Assembly: GCF_000971155.1 (NCBI RefSeq) | Contig: NZ_BBLX01000001.1 | Span: 227,879-291,878 of the forward strand | DNA from: Demequina maris | GTDB taxonomy: Bacteria > Actinomycetota > Actinomycetes > Actinomycetales > Demequinaceae | DNA: 64,000 nt | Direction of reading: 5' to 3' | Shown here: positions 43,341 through 52,041 of the stretch, in pieces | How positions within the stretch are numbered: the first letter of the stretch is position 1 | Layout of the letters: each line of letters opens with the position of its first letter | Notes under the pieces: generated by a model | Database searches by the model: none | What the model saw: only the letters and a program-made list of their open reading frames with translations | What the model was told of the DNA's origin: nothing | Translations under genes and position numbers: made by a program

Positions 43341-46201
43341 GCGGGCGCCCCCGCGACAGCCACGACGGGCACGCGGCCGAGGTCGGCCGTGTGGATCCTC
43401 ACGCCTGCCGGGAGGAGCCCGACGATGTCGACCTCGTGCTCGTTCGCGACCACGACGGTGAGCGGCGCACCGGCGCGTGCGGAGACGTCCCGTCGGATGC
43501 CGTCCAGAGCGCGCGCGAGCGCCTGCCGGTCCGCGGCGTCGCGCATCGTGCCGATGCCGTCGATCGCGACGATCGCGGTGCGCGCCCCCGCCGCCGCATC
43601 CGCCAGCGCATCGGCCACATCACGCGCGACAGCGAGGTTCGCGTAGCCGGACCTGCGCCGGAGCGACGCGGCGCGCACGGGCAGCACCAGGCCGTCCACC
43701 TTGGCCGAGCCGGCGACCACGGGCACGCGTCCCGTGAGCCCGAGCAGCACGCGGGTCCGCTCGGCGGCGGACCCGCCCTCGACCACGAGCACCTCCCCGG
43801 GTGCGACGGTCGCGGCGAGCGGTCGCGCGTCCTCGGGCACGCCCGCGACCCGGACGCCCTCCAGGGCCAGGGCGAGGTCCGCGCCCGGCTGGGGCCAGTC
43901 CGCGAGGGCGTCCTCGGCGGTCAACCCGGTGCCCTCGACGTCGACGTGCGGCAGGATCCGGTCGAGCGCGGCGGGGAACCACCAGGTGGCGCGGCCGAAG
44001 AGCGCCGAGACCGCGGGGATCAGCGTCATCCGCACGAGGAACGCGTCGCATGCGACGCCCACGGCGAGCCCGAGCGCGATGGGCTGGATCGAGGCCTCGC
44101 CGCCGCGCACGAAGCCACCGAAGACCGCGGTCATGATGATCGCCGCCGCGGTGACCACCCGCGCCGACCCGACGAAGCCGTGGTGGATCGCCCGGCGCGG
44201 CTCGGGTCGTTCGAGGTACGACTCGCGCATGCGGCTCACCAGGAACACCTCGTAGTCCATCGCGAGCCCGAACAGCACGCCCATCACGATGATCGGCATG
44301 AAGCTGATGATGGAGCCCACGTGGGCGACCTCGAGGGGACCGGTCAGCGCGCCGTCGATGAAGACCAGCGACGTCACGCCGAACGCGAGGCCGATGGACA
44401 GCAGGTAGCCCAGCGCGGCCGTCACCGGGACGACGATCGAGCGGAAGACCATGGCCAGCAGCACGAGCGAGATCCCGACCACGAGCAGCGCGAACGGGAC
44501 GAGGGCGCCGCCGAGCTGGTCCGAGATGTCGATCCCCACCGCGGTGTAGCCCGTGACGGAGAGCTCGACCGCGTAGTCCTCGAGCCAGGTCGGCTCCAGC
44601 GCGCGCAACGCGTGGACCACGCGCTCGGTCTGCTCGGAGTCGGGCGCGCCGTCCGGGATCGCCTGGATGATCGCGGTGTCGCCGGTCTGGTTCGGGGTCG
44701 CGAGGGCGATGGACGCGACGCCGGGGACGTCGGCGATCTGGTCGGCGATGTCGTCGACGAGCGTGACGGGGTCCGTGCTCTGGATGACCGAGCCGGTCAC
44801 GAGCAGGGGTCCGTTGAAGCCGGGTCCGAAGTGCTCGCCGATGAGGTCGTACGTGGTGCGGCCCGGCGTGCCGTCGGGCAGCGAGCCCGCGTCGGGCAGG
44901 GCGAGCCGCAGGTCGAGCGCGGGCAGGGCCGCCGCGCCGAGCAGCCCGACCACGAGCACCACGGTGACGGCCGGCCACCGCGTGACGGCGCGGACCCAGT
45001 GCCCGAACACGCCGCCGACGGGCGCCTCGGGGGGCGGCTCCGGCGGCGGCTCCGCTGGCGGGGGCGGGTCGGCGCCCTCCGTCTCCCGCGCATCGTCCGG
45101 CGGGACCGCGTCGCCGCCCGCCGCATCGTCCCCGGCGTCGGCGGCCTCCTCGGGCGGGGGGTGCCCCGGTCGGAAGGGTCTCCCGACGGCGCGCCAGCCC
45201 GCGAAGCCCAGCAGCGCCGGCGTGAGCGTAAGCCCGATGAGCGCCGCGGCCGCCACGCCCGCGGCGGCCGCGATCCCCGTCACCGTGAGGAACGGGATCC
45301 CTGCGACCGACAGCCCGGCCAGCGCGATGATGACGGTGGTCGCGGCGAAGGCCACCGCCGAGCCCGCGGTGGCGATCGCGCGGGGCGCGGACTCCTCGGG
45401 CGTCATGCCCCGCCGGAGCTGGTCCTGATGGCGGCTGATGACGAACAGGGCGTAGTCGACGCCGACGGCGAGCCCGAGCATGACCGCGAGCAGCGGCGCG
45501 GTCGAGGTGATCGTGACCCACCGCGTCACCGCGAACACCAGCGCGACGGCGATGCCGACGCCGAGCGTCGCGGTGACCAGCGGCATCCCCGCCGCGACGA
45601 GCGACGCGAACGTGATCGCGAGGACCACGTAGGCGAGGCCGAGGCTGGTGACCTCGCTCGCGCCGATGCCCGGGTCGGTCTGCGAGAACAGCTGCCCGCC
45701 GACCGCGACCTGCGACCCGTCCGGAAGCTGCTTCTCGAGCTGGCGACCGGCTCGTTGCAGCGCGGACTCCGTCGACGGCAGCACCTCGGGCACCTGGACC
45801 GCGAGCTGGATGGGCACCAGCGCGGCCGCGTCGTCGGGCGCGATGTTGCTGCTGGTCGTGTCCCCGTACGGCGACGTCGCGCCTGCGACCTGGTCGATCT
45901 GCGCGATCTGCGCGACGGCGTGCTCGACGGCGTCCCGGAAGCGTTCGGTGGTGACGTCGCCGCCGGCGGGTGCCACGGCGATCAGCTGCGCGGACGTCCC
46001 GGAGAACTGCGGGAACGTGCGCGCGAGCGCGTCGAGCGCGTCCTGCGACTCGGTGCCGGGGAACGTGTAGCTGTTGTTGGTGCCGGTGCCCACCGCGGCG
46101 GACAGCGCGATCGCGGCGCCCAGCACCACGATCCAGCCCACGAGCACGAGCCGACGCGCCTCGTAGGCCCACCGGCCCAGGGCGAAGAGCATCGCGGACA
46201 T
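43337..46201 (-). CDS. MMPL/RND-type transporter with a degenerate ABC-ATPase-like C-terminal domain
   Basis: The 954-residue protein has an N-terminal RND helix (about 13-40), a periplasmic loop, five helices with the SSD-like VGVDYALFVISRHQDQL motif, a cytoplasmic Pro/Glu/Asp-rich linker (about 380-420), and a second half ending in GLAMDYEVFLVSRMRE and VGVACDAFLVRMTLIP. These are MMPL hallmarks for proton-driven lipid or drug export. About 195 more residues resemble an ABC nucleotide-binding domain: GEVLVVEGGSAAERTRVLLGL sits where Walker A is expected, followed by VDGLVLPVRAASLRRRSGY. TAIVAIDGIGT-x-DAADRQAL sits where Walker B/D-loop is expected, then VVVANEHEVDIVGLLPAGVRI. Key P-loop residues are missing, so ATP hydrolysis is unlikely. 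GAGGTGAG precedes the ATG. Confidence 0.88.
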   Translation of the reverse strand: MSAMLFALGRWAYEARRLVLVGWIVVLGAAIALSAAVGTGTNNSYTFPGTESQDALDALARTFPQFSGTSAQLIAVAPAGGDVTTERFRDAVEHAVAQIAQIDQVAGATSPYGDTTSSNIAPDDAAALVPIQLAVQVPEVLPSTESALQRAGRQLEKQLPDGSQVAVGGQLFSQTDPGIGASEVTSLGLAYVVLAITFASLVAAGMPLVTATLGVGIAVALVFAVTRWVTITSTAPLLAVMLGLAVGVDYALFVISRHQDQLRRGMTPEESAPRAIATAGSAVAFAATTVIIALAGLSVAGIPFLTVTGIAAAAGVAAAALIGLTLTPALLGFAGWRAVGRPFRPGHPPPEEAADAGDDAAGGDAVPPDDARETEGADPPPPAEPPPEPPPEAPVGGVFGHWVRAVTRWPAVTVVLVVGLLGAAALPALDLRLALPDAGSLPDGTPGRTTYDLIGEHFGPGFNGPLLVTGSVIQSTDPVTLVDDIADQIADVPGVASIALATPNQTGDTAIIQAIPDGAPDSEQTERVVHALRALEPTWLEDYAVELSVTGYTAVGIDISDQLGGALVPFALLVVGISLVLLAMVFRSIVVPVTAALGYLLSIGLAFGVTSLVFIDGALTGPLEVAHVGSIISFMPIIVMGVLFGLAMDYEVFLVSRMRESYLERPEPRRAIHHGFVGSARVVTAAAIIMTAVFGGFVRGGEASIQPIALGLAVGVACDAFLVRMTLIPAVSALFGRATWWFPAALDRILPHVDVEGTGLTAEDALADWPQPGADLALALEGVRVAGVPEDARPLAATVAPGEVLVVEGGSAAERTRVLLGLTGRVPVVAGSAKVDGLVLPVRAASLRRRSGYANLAVARDVADALADAAAGARTAIVAIDGIGTMRDAADRQALARALDGIRRDVSARAGAPLTVVVANEHEVDIVGLLPAGVRIHTADLGRVPVVAVAGAPA

Positions 46202-46324
46202 CGGCTCACCTCGCTCCGCTCGCACCGGCGGGGAGGCGCCCCAGTGAGAGGAATCGTCACGAATGCTGCGCGTTCGTCAGGCTACGCCCGGCCGATGGTC
46301 GCGGCAACGGGAGCCGCGGCGGCG

Positions 46325-46606
46325 CTAGATCTCCGTGAGCGCGAGCCCGTCGATGTCGCGCTGCTCCCACTCGTCGAAGGGGTCGTCGGCGACCGCGGCG
46401 CGCGCGATCGGCGCGAGGCGCTCGAAGTCCTCGCGCGACTCGAAGATCGCGAGCCCCACGAGCCGGTCCGAGCCCGCGTCGGCGAGCGTGTGGATCGACG
46501 TGAGCCCGGCCTGGCCGCGGATCGCGGCGCCGTAGCGGTGCATCGAGTCGATGAGCGCCTCGCGGTGCTCCGGGTGGGGGTGATGGACCGACATCAGCAC
46601 GAACAT
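46325..46606 (-). CDS. Small ABM (antibiotic biosynthesis monooxygenase) fold protein
   Basis: The 93-residue ferredoxin-like alpha/beta protein has FVLMSVHHPHPEHREALIDSMHRY, then an IFESREDFERL strand-helix, as in ABM/dabb-type dimeric barrels. Such proteins act as heme oxygenases, quinol monooxygenases or stress-responsive binding proteins; no diagnostic residues fix the function. It is followed 123 bases later by the MMPL gene on the same strand. Confidence 0.75.
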   Translation of the reverse strand: MFVLMSVHHPHPEHREALIDSMHRYGAAIRGQAGLTSIHTLADAGSDRLVGLAIFESREDFERLAPIARAAVADDPFDEWEQRDIDGLALTEI

Positions 46607-46629
46607 GAGGCCACCCTAGATCGGCCGGC

Positions 46630-47142
46630 TCAGTCGCGCTCGACCCACCGGTCGATCGCCCACACCAGGGCGAACGCGAGCCCCGGCTCGACGCCGTCGA
46701 GGATGTCGATCGTGTACTTGTCGCGGACGGTCACCCACTTCTGGGTGATCTGCACCGCGACCGTGCCGTCCTCCTTGCGCAGCGTGTAGTCCTTCTCGAT
46801 CACGTTGCCCTCGAGCAGCCACTCCTCGCCCGTGGCAAGGGAGACCTCGATCTTGTCCTTGACGAACTTGAAGGGCTGCGCGTGGAGGTGGGCCGCCTGG
46901 GTCCCCTCGGGATCGGTGACGTCCATGCGCTTCGGGATGCCGAACATCCTCCCGGTGACCTCGAACAGCAGCGCGCCGTCGGGCCCCTGCACGTCGGCGC
47001 GCGGCCGCGGCCCCGCCTTGCCGTCCACGAAGAAGAGCTGCTCCTCGGTCTCCGGCTCGAGGATCGCGAAGTCGCGTCCCATGCCGAACTTGCTCTTCAT
47101 CAGGTAGCGCGTGTACCCCTCGGCAACGGGCGGCAGTGCCAT
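46630..47142 (-). CDS. LURP-one-related / Tubby C-terminal-like protein
   Basis: The 170-residue beta-barrel protein has the family pattern YLMKSKFGMGRDFAILEPETEEQLFFVDGK near the N-terminus, LFEVTGRMFGIPKRMDV in the middle and a hydrophobic final helix (GLAFALVWAIDRWVERD). This is the LURP-one-related/phospholipid scramblase-like fold. ATG at 47142 (after GGAG, 6-base spacing) is preferred over an in-frame GTG at 47172. It lies 23 bases upstream of the ABM gene on the same strand. Its role in bacteria is not established. Confidence 0.83.
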   Translation of the reverse strand: MALPPVAEGYTRYLMKSKFGMGRDFAILEPETEEQLFFVDGKAGPRPRADVQGPDGALLFEVTGRMFGIPKRMDVTDPEGTQAAHLHAQPFKFVKDKIEVSLATGEEWLLEGNVIEKDYTLRKEDGTVAVQITQKWVTVRDKYTIDILDGVEPGLAFALVWAIDRWVERD

Positions 47143-47222
47143 GGTGTGCTCCAATGACGTCGGTGCGGCCACGGTAGCGCCGCCGCGCGAGGGATGCCAG
47201 GGACGATGCGGAGAGTCGCGCG

Positions 47223-47891
47223 TTACTCGCGGCCCTCGTCGAGCGGGATCAGCATGGTCCGGAACTCGTCGGCGCCGGCATGCAGCGCCCAGATGCGGTC
47301 CGCGACCTCGTCGAGCGTGTAGCGCAGCTTCGGGATCGCGCCGGGGATGACCAGCTGGACCACGCGCACGCCCTCCTCCGCGAGCGCATCGTGCAGCATC
47401 TCGCCGTACGCGCTCTCGGCGGGGAACGCGACCGAGGTGCCGGCGAAGCCCGCACGCGCCTGCACGGACGTCCCGCCGTTGATGAGGACGATGCTGCCCT
47501 CGCCCGCCGCTCGCATCGCGGGCAGCACGGCGCGGGCGGCGTGGATGAGGCCGAGCGCGGAGAACCGGAGCGCCTCGAGCGCGAGGTCGGGCGTGAGGTC
47601 GAGGACGGGCTTGAGGTAGTCCCGCGACGGCAGCGGGCTGTACTGGAGCGCGGTCACCGGGCCGAGCTCCGCGGCGGCGCGGCCGAGCGCGGCCTCGAGC
47701 GAGTCGCCGTCGCGCACGTCGGCGGCGTAGCCGCGAGCCGTGACGCCGTCCGCGGCGAGCTCCTCCGCGAGGGCGTCGAGCCTGCCCTGGTCGCGCGAGA
47801 TCAGCGCGACGGAGAAGCCCTCGCGGGCGAACCTCCGTGCGACGGCGGCACCGAGTCCGGGTCCTGCTCCGACGATGGCGAGCGTGGGCAT
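47223..47891 (-). CDS. Atypical short-chain dehydrogenase-like protein lacking the catalytic Tyr-Lys
   Basis: The 222-residue Rossmann protein has a good cofactor loop (IVGAGPGLGAAVARRFAREG) and dinucleotide-binding residues (SRDQGRL, AADVRDGDSL). The region that should hold Y-x-x-x-K reads SVAFPAESAYGEMLHDAL with no lysine, and the active-site Ser region is NGGTSVQ. It may bind NAD(P) without classical SDR catalysis. Its start is the ATG at 47891 after AAGGAG. It stands alone on the minus strand between the LURP-one gene and a membrane protein gene. Confidence 0.8.
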   Translation of the reverse strand: MPTLAIVGAGPGLGAAVARRFAREGFSVALISRDQGRLDALAEELAADGVTARGYAADVRDGDSLEAALGRAAAELGPVTALQYSPLPSRDYLKPVLDLTPDLALEALRFSALGLIHAARAVLPAMRAAGEGSIVLINGGTSVQARAGFAGTSVAFPAESAYGEMLHDALAEEGVRVVQLVIPGAIPKLRYTLDEVADRIWALHAGADEFRTMLIPLDEGRE

Positions 47892-47930
47892 GCGTGTCTC
47901 CTTCGACTGCTGGGGGGCTCGCCTCCGACC

Positions 47931-48740
47931 CTAGCGCGCGCCGTCGCCCGTCTTCGAGCCGCCGTCCCCGCCGTGGTCGTCCTTGCTGCCGCCATGCTTT
48001 CCATCGTCGCGCGACGCGTCCCCGTCGCCCTTCGCGTCCCCACCGTCACCGTCGTCCGCGTCGTCGTCCTCGCGTCGCCTCGCGGCGAGGGCGCCGGCCT
48101 GCGCCGAGTGCGCGGCGGTCGCCGTGCCGAAGTAGAAGGCCGCGACGGCGGTCACGAGGGTGCCGACCGTGGTGACGAGCTGCTTGGCGATGTCGTCCGA
48201 GGTCGCGGTGTTGCGCGACGGCGGGTACAGGATCACGTCGTAGACCGTCTCGCCGTCGACGAGGCGCGGCGTGGCCTCCTTCAGGAGCTCCGTCGGGATG
48301 CCGTTGTAGCGGTCCTGAGTGATGCCGGTGAGCTCGCGCACGTCGGCGGTGTCGGCGGTCTGCTGGGTGCTGTTGAAGATGAAGATCGCGGCGATGAAGA
48401 ACAGCATGATGAGCAGCAGCGCGATCACCGCGCGGATGCTGCCGGCGGGCAGGCCCATCGCCTGCGACGCGTCGTGCAGCTTGAGTCGCTTGAGGACGAC
48501 GGCCAGCGCCGAGATCACGAGGACGAGCACCACGGCCGCCGCCACGAAGACCAGCGACAGCGCGGCCTCCGGGCTGTCCTGCGTCTCGGTGGCGAGGCGT
48601 CCGAGCAGGTAGACCGAGGCCCCCAGGACGCCGACGGAGATCACGGCCGACAGGAAGAGCGCCCACAGCGCCGAGTACCGCGGCGTCGCCGTCGCGTCGT
48701 GATAGACCCACCGCCTGAACCAGCCGCGCACGCCTGCCAT
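47931..48740 (-). CDS. Membrane protein of unknown function with Asp/Gly/His-rich tail
   Basis: The protein of about 269 residues has helices at about 27-47, 58-83 and 99-123, an extracytoplasmic stretch of about 70 residues with a KQLVTTVGTLVTAVAAFYFG helix, and a very polar C-terminus of about 55 residues rich in Asp, Gly, Lys and His (SRDDGKHGGSKDDHGGDGG). No family was recognised. ATG at 48740 follows AAGGGGG. The low-complexity tail could bind metal or be disordered; this is speculation. Confidence 0.7.
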   Translation of the reverse strand: MAGVRGWFRRWVYHDATATPRYSALWALFLSAVISVGVLGASVYLLGRLATETQDSPEAALSLVFVAAAVVLVLVISALAVVLKRLKLHDASQAMGLPAGSIRAVIALLLIMLFFIAAIFIFNSTQQTADTADVRELTGITQDRYNGIPTELLKEATPRLVDGETVYDVILYPPSRNTATSDDIAKQLVTTVGTLVTAVAAFYFGTATAAHSAQAGALAARRREDDDADDGDGGDAKGDGDASRDDGKHGGSKDDHGGDGGSKTGDGAR

Positions 48741-48831
48741 GACAACCCCCTTGGCCCCGCTGCGAAGGGTGATCCCCTCCACTGTAGGTCGGATGCGCGG
48801 GCGGGGCGCGGCGTGCGGCGGGGCGGCACGA

Positions 48832-48857
48832 CGGGCCCCTCCTCGCGGAGGGGCCCG
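48832..48857 (-). terminator. Hairpin after the SRPBCC gene
   Basis: CGGGCCCCTCC and GGAGGGGCCCG (11-bp perfect arms) enclose TCGC, beginning 12 bases past the stop at 48870 on the minus strand. Confidence 0.7.
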
Positions 48858-48869
48858 GAGGACGGCACG

Positions 48870-49349
48870 CTAGGCCGCCGCAGGGTGCTCGATGTGGTCG
48901 ACGACGCGGTCGAGTCGCGCCTGGACGCGCGCGATCATGGACTTCCGGCCGAGCCGGTAGCTCAGGGTCACGTCGGGCACGCGCACCTCGACGCCGATCC
49001 GCGTGCCCCCGTCCTCCGGCATGAACGTCCAGATGAACGTGTCGGGCGGGAAGCCGTGGTGCGGTGCGTGGTGCCCCCGCATCCAGAGGGTCGGAACCGC
49101 CTCGAAGACGATCCGCTCGTCGGGGACCTCCTCCGTGAAGGTGAAGGCGACATCCTCGTCCAACGGGAACGGGGCCGGGTACCGCAGCTGCGCGGTCGTG
49201 CCGGGACCCTTCTCGGTGACCTGGGCGTCGACGACCTCGATCGGGTCGCCGTCGTGGAGCTTGCGCGGGTCACGGCAGTACTCGAACACCGTGTGCACGG
49301 GTGCGTCGACGTGGGCCGAGAGCGCGAAGTAGGGCTGCGTCACAGTCAT
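48870..49349 (-). CDS. SRPBCC (polyketide cyclase/START-like) protein
   Basis: The 159-residue helix-grip protein starts with SAHVDAPVHTVFEYCRDPRKL, the usual first strand-helix of SRPBCC domains. It has central strands (TTAQLRYPAPF, DERIVFEAVP, FIWTFMPEDGGTRIGVEV) and a long C-terminal helix (KSMIARVQARLDRVVDHIEH). It should bind a hydrophobic ligand in its cavity; the ligand is unknown. ATG at 49349 follows GAGGGGG. Confidence 0.8.
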   Translation of the reverse strand: MTVTQPYFALSAHVDAPVHTVFEYCRDPRKLHDGDPIEVVDAQVTEKGPGTTAQLRYPAPFPLDEDVAFTFTEEVPDERIVFEAVPTLWMRGHHAPHHGFPPDTFIWTFMPEDGGTRIGVEVRVPDVTLSYRLGRKSMIARVQARLDRVVDHIEHPAAA

Positions 49350-49438
49350 GTTGCTCACCCCCTCTCGTGACCGAGACGGTGGTGGTGCGCCCACCTCTCC
49401 AGCCTACGTCCGTGGCGCGTCGACGGCGTGCGGGCGGC

Positions 49439-49954
49439 TCACCCGGCGTCCGCGATCCAGCCCGCGAAGCCGAGCTGGATCTGCTGGTCGTAGTAGCCGG
49501 CCGCCACGTAGAGGTCGAGCTCCAGCCCCTCCAGCCCGTCGTCGCCGGTGAAGCGCGCCTGCCCCATCCAGATCGGGTCGATGTAGCGCGCCTGCGGGAG
49601 CACGCTGTTGTAGCTCATCGCGGCCGCCAGCTCCCCGCTCCACGTGCCGTCGTCCGCCGTGAGGACGGCGTCGTCGCTGCTCGCCCAGCCGCCGATGGCG
49701 GCGTCCGCGACCGTCTCGTCGACCTGCATCTCGAGCAGGCCCGACACACGAGCGTCCGTCGCGTCCATCTCGCATGTCCACCGGGCGGTCACGGTCATCT
49801 CCTCGCCGCTGTCGCGGACGGTCTTGCCGGCGGGGTCGCAGATCGCGGTGCCGTTCACCGGCGTCGCCCCCTCGGGCACCGATGTCGAGCCGGGATCGGA
49901 CCCGCCGCACGCGGCGAGCACCAGGACCGCTGCCAGGATCGTCGGAGATCGCAT
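49439..49954 (-). CDS. Lipoprotein of unknown function
   Basis: The 171-residue protein has a type II signal peptide: MRSPTILAAVLVLAACGGSD, with lipobox LAAC (Cys at about residue 16). The mature part has two further cysteines (CDP and CEMD segments) that could form a disulfide, and a strand-rich C-terminus. No family recognised. ATG at 49954 follows AAGGGGA. It is divergent from the flavin amine oxidase gene. Confidence 0.75.
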   Translation of the reverse strand: MRSPTILAAVLVLAACGGSDPGSTSVPEGATPVNGTAICDPAGKTVRDSGEEMTVTARWTCEMDATDARVSGLLEMQVDETVADAAIGGWASSDDAVLTADDGTWSGELAAAMSYNSVLPQARYIDPIWMGQARFTGDDGLEGLELDLYVAAGYYDQQIQLGFAGWIADAG

Positions 49955-50096
49955 GATGGTCCCCTTCCTCGGGGACCCGCCTCCATTGTCCCGCCGCTCG
50001 CCCGGCCGCGCAGGACGGCTCGGGGCGGCCACCCGCGGGCGCATCCGCTAGTGTCACGCTCACCCACGGACCACTCGCGACGGAGCCACGGCACGC

Positions 50097-51425
50097 ATGG
50101 AACAGCTCGACACGATCGTCATCGGAGCCGGCGTCGCCGGCCTCACCGCGGCCCGGCTGCTGCACGGCGCCGGGCGCCGCGTCGCCGTCCTGGAGGCCCG
50201 GGACCGCGTCGGCGGGCGGGTCTGGACGGACCGGTCCGCCGGGAACGTCACCGACCTGGGCGCCTCGTGGATCCACGGGGTGGACGGCTGCCCGGTCGCC
50301 GCCGCCTCCGAGGCGTTCGGGATGCGCACGATCGAGTTCACCGTCGGCAGCTATCAGCCGGACGGCCGTCCGATCGCATACTTCTCCCCCGACGGCAGCC
50401 GCCTACCGGACGATGCGGCGCGGGCCTTCGCCGCCGACGTCCGGGCGGTCGACGCGACGCTGCGCGACGTGATCGAGCGCTCGGAGCCGCTCGACTCGTA
50501 CCGCGACGTCACCGAGCGGGCGCTGGCCGCGCAGGGCTGGGACGAGGAGCGCGCCGCGCGGGTGCGGGAGTTCCTCGAGCACCGCACGGAGGAGCAGTAC
50601 GGCGCGTGGATCGAGGACCTCGCCGCGCACGGGCTCGACGACGACGCGGTCGACGGCGACGAGGTGGTCTTCCCCGGCGGCTACGACCGGCTCCCCGGCG
50701 CGCTGGCCCAGGGGCTCGACGTGAGGCTCGGCCACGTCGTCACCCGCGTGCGATGGTCGGACGACGGCGTGCTCGTCGCGACGGTGCACGGCGAGCGCCG
50801 CGCCGCCACCGCCGTGCTGACGGTGCCGGTCGGGGTGCTGCAGGGCGGGGACCTGACGATCGAGCCACCGCTGCCCGCGCCCGTCGCGGGCGCGCTCGGG
50901 CGTCTCACGATGAACCGCTTCGAGAAGGTGGTGCTGCGCTTCCCCACCCGCTTCTGGGGCGACGACGTCTACGCGATCCGCCAGCAGGGGCCCGAGGGAC
51001 GCCGCTGGCACTCGTGGTACGACCTCACGCCGCTGCACGGGACCCCGACGCTGCTCACGTTCGCCGCCGGCCCGACGGCGCGCGAGATCGAGGGCTGGGA
51101 CGATGCGCGGGTGGCCGCCTCGGTGATGGAGCAGCTCCGGCGCCTCTACGGCGAGGCGGCGGAGGACCCGACCTCCGTCCAGGTGACGGCATGGCACGCG
51201 GACCCGTTCGCGCGAGGCTCCTACGCCTACATGACGGTGGGCGCGACCACGGCGGACCACGACGACCTCGCGACGCCGGTCGGCGGCGTCCTGCACGTGG
51301 CCGGCGAGGCGACCTGGACCGACGACCCCGCGACTGTGCCCGCCGCGATGCTCTCGGGGCATCGTGCCGCGGAGCGCATCCTCGGCCGCGACGTGCCGAT
51401 CGAGCGGTTGTGGTCGCGGGTCTGA
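50097..51425 (+). CDS. Flavin-containing monoamine oxidase family protein
   Basis: The 442-residue FAD enzyme starts with IVIGAGVAGLTAARLLHGAGRRVAVLEARDRVGGRVWT, the GxGxxG loop plus the amine-oxidase RxGGR motif. The C-terminal FAD-binding segment HVAGEATWTDDPATVPAAMLSGHRAAERIL is present. Likely substrates are primary or polyamines; the agmatine deiminase locus elsewhere in the window fits polyamine use but is not linked. A hairpin lies 10 bases after the stop. Confidence 0.88.
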   Translation: MEQLDTIVIGAGVAGLTAARLLHGAGRRVAVLEARDRVGGRVWTDRSAGNVTDLGASWIHGVDGCPVAAASEAFGMRTIEFTVGSYQPDGRPIAYFSPDGSRLPDDAARAFAADVRAVDATLRDVIERSEPLDSYRDVTERALAAQGWDEERAARVREFLEHRTEEQYGAWIEDLAAHGLDDDAVDGDEVVFPGGYDRLPGALAQGLDVRLGHVVTRVRWSDDGVLVATVHGERRAATAVLTVPVGVLQGGDLTIEPPLPAPVAGALGRLTMNRFEKVVLRFPTRFWGDDVYAIRQQGPEGRRWHSWYDLTPLHGTPTLLTFAAGPTAREIEGWDDARVAASVMEQLRRLYGEAAEDPTSVQVTAWHADPFARGSYAYMTVGATTADHDDLATPVGGVLHVAGEATWTDDPATVPAAMLSGHRAAERILGRDVPIERLWSRV

Positions 51426-51435
51426 CGGGGCACGG

Positions 51436-51461
51436 GTCCGGGCCGCACCCGCGGCCCGGAC
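51436..51461. terminator. Bidirectional hairpin after the amine oxidase gene
   Basis: GTCCGGGCCGC (51436-51446) and its perfect complement (51451-51461) surround ACCC between two convergent stops (51425 and 51475). Confidence 0.75.
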
Positions 51462-51474
51462 GGTGACGAGGCCG

Positions 51475-51906
51475 CTAGGCCATCGCCTCGATCTCGCGCT
51501 TGAACGTCTCGAGCGCGTCCTCGACGTCCCGATCCCCGTGTCCGAGCACGGCGTCGAACGCCTTCATCAGTCGCGAGGCGTCCCAGTCGAAGGTCAGCGC
51601 GGTGCCCCCAGCCTCGGGCTTCACGGCGTAGGTGAAGACCGGCCCGCGCGACGAGTGGTCGACGACGCGCTCGCCGGGCAGGAACTCCTCCCGCGTGAAG
51701 GTGGCGTGACGGCGCATGCCCATGGTGCGGTACTCGACCGTGTACGAGCTCACGTGTCCGTCCTCGGCGCGAGCGACCTCACCCAGGTGCATGTGATAGC
51801 TCTCGGGCATGGCGGCGATCAGGTGGGCCGGGTCCGCGGCGTAGGCGAACACCTTCGCGGGAGGCGCGTCGACCCCGATCACGTGGTGATGCTTGCTGGC
51901 GACCAT
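51475..51906 (-). CDS. SRPBCC family protein
   Basis: The 143-residue protein begins ASKHHHVIGVDAPPAKVFAYAADPAHL, a SRPBCC first strand-helix, and ends with a long helix (DRDVEDALETFKREIEAMA). ATG at 51906 follows GAGGAGG at long spacing and is chosen over upstream extensions with no homology-like content. Its ligand is unknown. It resembles, but is not close in sequence to, the SRPBCC protein at 48.9 kb. Confidence 0.78.
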   Translation of the reverse strand: MVASKHHHVIGVDAPPAKVFAYAADPAHLIAAMPESYHMHLGEVARAEDGHVSSYTVEYRTMGMRRHATFTREEFLPGERVVDHSSRGPVFTYAVKPEAGGTALTFDWDASRLMKAFDAVLGHGDRDVEDALETFKREIEAMA

Positions 51907-52041
51907 GGCAGTCGCCTCCTCTCCAGGACGGCGTGCCGCCGGAGGACGCGGCGGCATCGAAGCACCGCCCTCGCTCTCCAGACTTCTCGCGCACCTGCGC
52001 CCCGCAAGGGACGTTGGTCCCGGCCCCGATCCATCCGGGGA

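Noticed and set aside
46259-46277. ACGAA-N9-TTCGT inverted repeat upstream of the MMPL gene
   Set aside because: Arms of five bases with a 9-base spacer occur too easily by chance to call an operator.
43235-46789. A 1184-codon + strand open frame over the MMPL gene
   Set aside because: Antisense shadow of the minus-strand transporter, typical of high-GC DNA; the translation is His/Arg/Asp-rich without any domain.
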